A stretch of DNA of 64,000 bases from Serinus canaria (lineage: Eukaryota; Chordata; Aves; Passeriformes; Fringillidae). Positions 61,201-64,000 of the stretch are shown one piece after another. Each line of letters begins with the position of its first letter. Positions within the stretch are counted from its first letter, which is position 1. A program made the position numbers and the translations under genes. Under the pieces are notes generated by a model. The model saw nothing but the letters and a program-made list of their open reading frames with translations, had not been told where the DNA came from and made no database searches. The stretch covers positions 9,923,764-9,987,763 of the forward strand of contig NC_066313.1 in the NCBI RefSeq assembly GCF_022539315.1, written 5' to 3'.

Positions 61201-63739
61201 CAAATGCAGTAAATAGGTGCAAGTTCTCAGGTGCTCAGGAACGTAATCAACTGACATATCCTTGAACAAGGATTTAAGTGCTTAACTTCAAACATGCCAA
61301 CATTTAAAATACTCACCTAAGACTTGAAAGGAAATAAAATCAAAATAACACAGAGTTTGATAAAGACATAGATAGGTAGAAAGCATTCATATCTCACTTA
61401 GAAGACTCATTCACTGATCAAAGCAGAGCTCCAAACAGAAATACTGGGTGAGCACAGGTATTTTAAGGTCACACCTGATCTGTTCAGTGCTAGTTCTTTG
61501 CTTTAACTTTCCTGGGTACAGAACAGCCAAATAACTGATAGGAGGAAATCAGCAAAATGATAAGCCTCTAAAATTAAAATCAGTACTGGGAACAGTAGCT
61601 TGAACTGAGGTGAAAGATACTATCTTATAGTTTAAAAGCTAAAAAGAAAATAAACTGAGATTTAAAGTCATATGATGCTGTAGTACACTGATAAGCCTTC
61701 AGGAATTAGCACAAATCAAATGCGGGCAGAAATGTTATTCAACTCCCCATGGAGCTATTAATGTAGGATTACTGGAGATAGACAGGAACACTTCTTATCC
61801 ATCTTTCATGCAAAATGCCAAAATAAATATGACTAAACTTCTAACACAAACAGAGCTTTTTCCATGTGATTCTTCAGAGAGTAATAATGACCAAGCCTCC
61901 CCAAGAACTTTTCCCAGCTGAAACAACCAAAAAGTCTTTAAAGGAGCAGTAAGCAATAAACTGTACTACTGAAAGAACCCATGAATATGGACTAAGGTAG
62001 AATAATTTAGCTTGAGAACTTTTGGTGTGGTGCATGCATTACAGATTTATAAACAATCATATCTGTGTCCCCTAAAATCTTCCACATTCATGGCTAAGAA
62101 AGAATGAACATCTCTGCTGGTTTTGAAAGTAATGATGAGATTTTTTTTTTTGTGAAAAATCAGAATTTTCCCCCAGATCCTAATTTCATTGAATCATAAA
62201 TCTTGGGGAACATTTTCATATTTACAACACTTTCCATTAAAAATTTAACTTTCTAAAATAAAACTGGAGCTGTTTGACTTGCTATAGATGAACAAATCAT
62301 TAAAGAAACAAAAACTTTATATAATGATTTTTTCAAGCATCTTTTCTGCTATAAGCATTTTGTGCTATCTTTTTCTTTTCTTTGAGTGATCTTACTGCAG
62401 TTTTGTTGGATATAACTCTCATCACCATTAGATACTACTGACTTGAGGACACAACTCTACTTCTATGTTTCTAAATTATCAGCATAATTGAAATTAGCTT
62501 ATAAGTCTGGAATATTAAAGTAAAATTATACTATTCCTGAAGCATTAAAAATTATCTATTAAAAATTAAAATACAGTAATTACAAGATAGTTTCATTTTC
62601 TTATTCAGTTTTCTGTTGTAAATACAAATGTTTGTCCAAGATTTTTTATTTTGTTTGGAACAGCTGTAAATTCCACGTGCCTAATGTGTACTGCCACATC
62701 TAACATTTAATTCATTTGCTTTCATTACCAAATTAATACCTTCTTTTTGGAATTTTCACAAGTTTGCAGTAGAAAGCCTTTTGATACTCCAGGAACTTTC
62801 AATATGTAACTCATTTGCTAAATGAGACCAAAGAGAAGGATGCTCATCCTAAGGTGCACCAAGGACCATTGTCTAGAACACACACTGCAGCCCGCTGCTC
62901 CCAAAGGGCCACACAGTGGTGGCTGTGTGAATCCCAAAAATCAGCTCTATGCTATTCCCAAGCATGGGGACTCAACTACCTGGAACTGAACCTTCTGTGC
63001 CAGTTTGCATGAAAAATTAAGGAAAATTTCTCAACAGAATAAAACAATACTTCTTTTTTTTTATATAGCTGGGACTCTGAATTCTTTCAAATAAATAAAG
63101 CAGGCATATTTAATTATCCATATGAGAAATTTATCTCTCTCTCTCTGTTCTTTCCATCTTCATTGAATGATCTTGGCTCCTTTACTCATTTGTGTGAATG
63201 TCACTTATGCCAGGCTCATTGTTCTACCTCTGCTGCATTTCCAGCTGTAATATAAATAAAAGCAAGAGCAGCTTTAAAGTAAAATCTACTCAGTTCAGAG
63301 GTGGAGGCTAGCAAAAACTCATCAGCTGGCAGATCGTAAAACATGCATGCTTAACTAATCAATACCAGGGGAGAATCAGTGCATTTTGACAGTTCCAGGA
63401 AGGTGTGCACATACAAATTCTCCCTTGAAGATGATATATGAGTAAATTACAGACACACTGAGGCACATAATTTAAATTTGGATAGGTGTTTGCTCATCCT
63501 GGTGGGATTCTTTACTAACAATAAACACAGATCCTAGCCTAAATCCCACTAATGTGAATAGAAACATTTCACTTTGCTGATCTGTTCCTCTCTGCAGTCA
63601 AGGAGAACAAAATTCAGTGTAAAAATAAAATAGAAAAGAACACAAAAAAATGCTTTCAAAAAAGCGATGGAATGAGAAGAGAGGGGATTAGAAAAACAAA
63701 ATTAACAACTTCTCTTACAAAAATAAATTATTCCCTTTA
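55201..63739. other. Unique non-coding stretch
   Basis: No gene recognised over about 8.5 kb. Small items: an AT-rich inverted repeat near 57758-57781 (ATTTATTTA/TAAATAAAT), an A run with CACACC near 58052, and a (TC)6 run near 63134. A 73-codon frame (60387-60608) in moderately GC-richer DNA ends near an AATAAA, but no family was recognised. Confidence 0.5.
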
Positions 63740-63960
63740 GTTCATTATCCCTCTTAGGCTGTGCCAAATTTCCCCAGATAGCGTTCAATTGTCATTTGAT
63801 ACATTTGATGCTAAATTCTCTCCTCATGTCTTCAGCACTCCAGCTCTGAAAGCCATACTTGTCAGAGATAAACTTAATTGTTACAGCACCAGTATTAATA
63901 GTAAGAGGGAAAAATGCTTCAAGGAAGGAAACTTCTGCACTTGAAACCACTCGTGAGGCT
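63740..63960. promoter_or_regulatory. Candidate conserved non-coding element near window end
   Basis: Complex, repeat-free sequence with TCAATTGTCATTTGAT, ACTTAATTGTTACAG and CAGTATTAATAG cores and a CpG in ATAGCGTTC. It may continue past the window end. The evidence is texture only. Confidence 0.22.
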
Positions 63961-64000
63961 GTTTGATTAACAGGAAGTTACTGAGGATTGCTGTGAAGAT

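Noticed and set aside
1..64000. CRISPR arrays, bacterial operons or phage modules
   Set aside because: The window is eukaryotic: CR1 LINEs, an ERV LTR, microsatellites, no regularly spaced repeats with unique spacers and no dense gene packing.

Overview
The window looks like nuclear DNA from a bird. At least seven 5'-truncated CR1 LINE fragments are present, on both strands. Several carry the typical 3' terminus around ATTCTATGAT, and four still encode decayed C-terminal residues of the CR1 reverse-transcriptase protein. One solo LTR of an avian endogenous-retrovirus type is also present. The sequence is A+T-rich by eye, CpG is scarce, and there are many microsatellites and homopolymer tracts. 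There are no compact ORFs, ribosome binding sites or operons. CR1 as the main interspersed repeat, with no mammalian SINEs or L1, supports Aves. The LTR type resembles ones common in songbirds, but the order cannot be fixed from the sequence alone.

I recognise no protein-coding gene, tRNA, rRNA or known structured RNA. Every open frame is short (at most about 150 codons) and matches no family I can name, apart from the CR1 remnants. The window is best described as a gene desert, or the inside of a very large intron.

Layout. 1-8.2 kb: three CR1 fragments (528-925 minus, 2541-2715 plus, 4701-4808 plus), a (GATG)13 microsatellite, a GC-richer block at 6.6-7.1 kb, a 41-bp near-palindrome and a perfect hairpin between direct repeats. 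8.2-18.4 kb: an LTR at 12.1-12.45 kb, an AT/GATA microsatellite at 14.16 kb, a compound tandem and inverted repeat at 16.3 kb, and an A-rich tract at 18.3 kb. 18.4-32.3 kb: mostly unique DNA with CR1 fragments at 27.75 and 31.95 kb. 32.3-47.8 kb: unique DNA with an 18-bp triplicate, a perfect 22-bp palindrome, a CpG-retaining block at 40.2 kb and two larger CR1 pieces at 45.4 kb (plus) and 47.5 kb (minus). 47.8-64 kb: mostly unique DNA with a T/G-rich tract at 53.5 kb.

Between the repeats lie blocks of complex, repeat-free sequence, rich in homeodomain-like TAATTA/ATTA cores and sometimes retaining CpGs. They look like conserved non-coding elements (9.0-9.5, 15.4-16.0, 22.6-22.85, 24.6-25.0, 26.9-27.5, 37.5-38.05, 39.6-39.85, 54.9-55.2 and 63.7-64.0 kb). 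If real, they would be distant enhancers of a developmental gene outside the window. That is inference from texture and motifs only; conservation could not be measured here. I found no evidence for a new multi-gene system.
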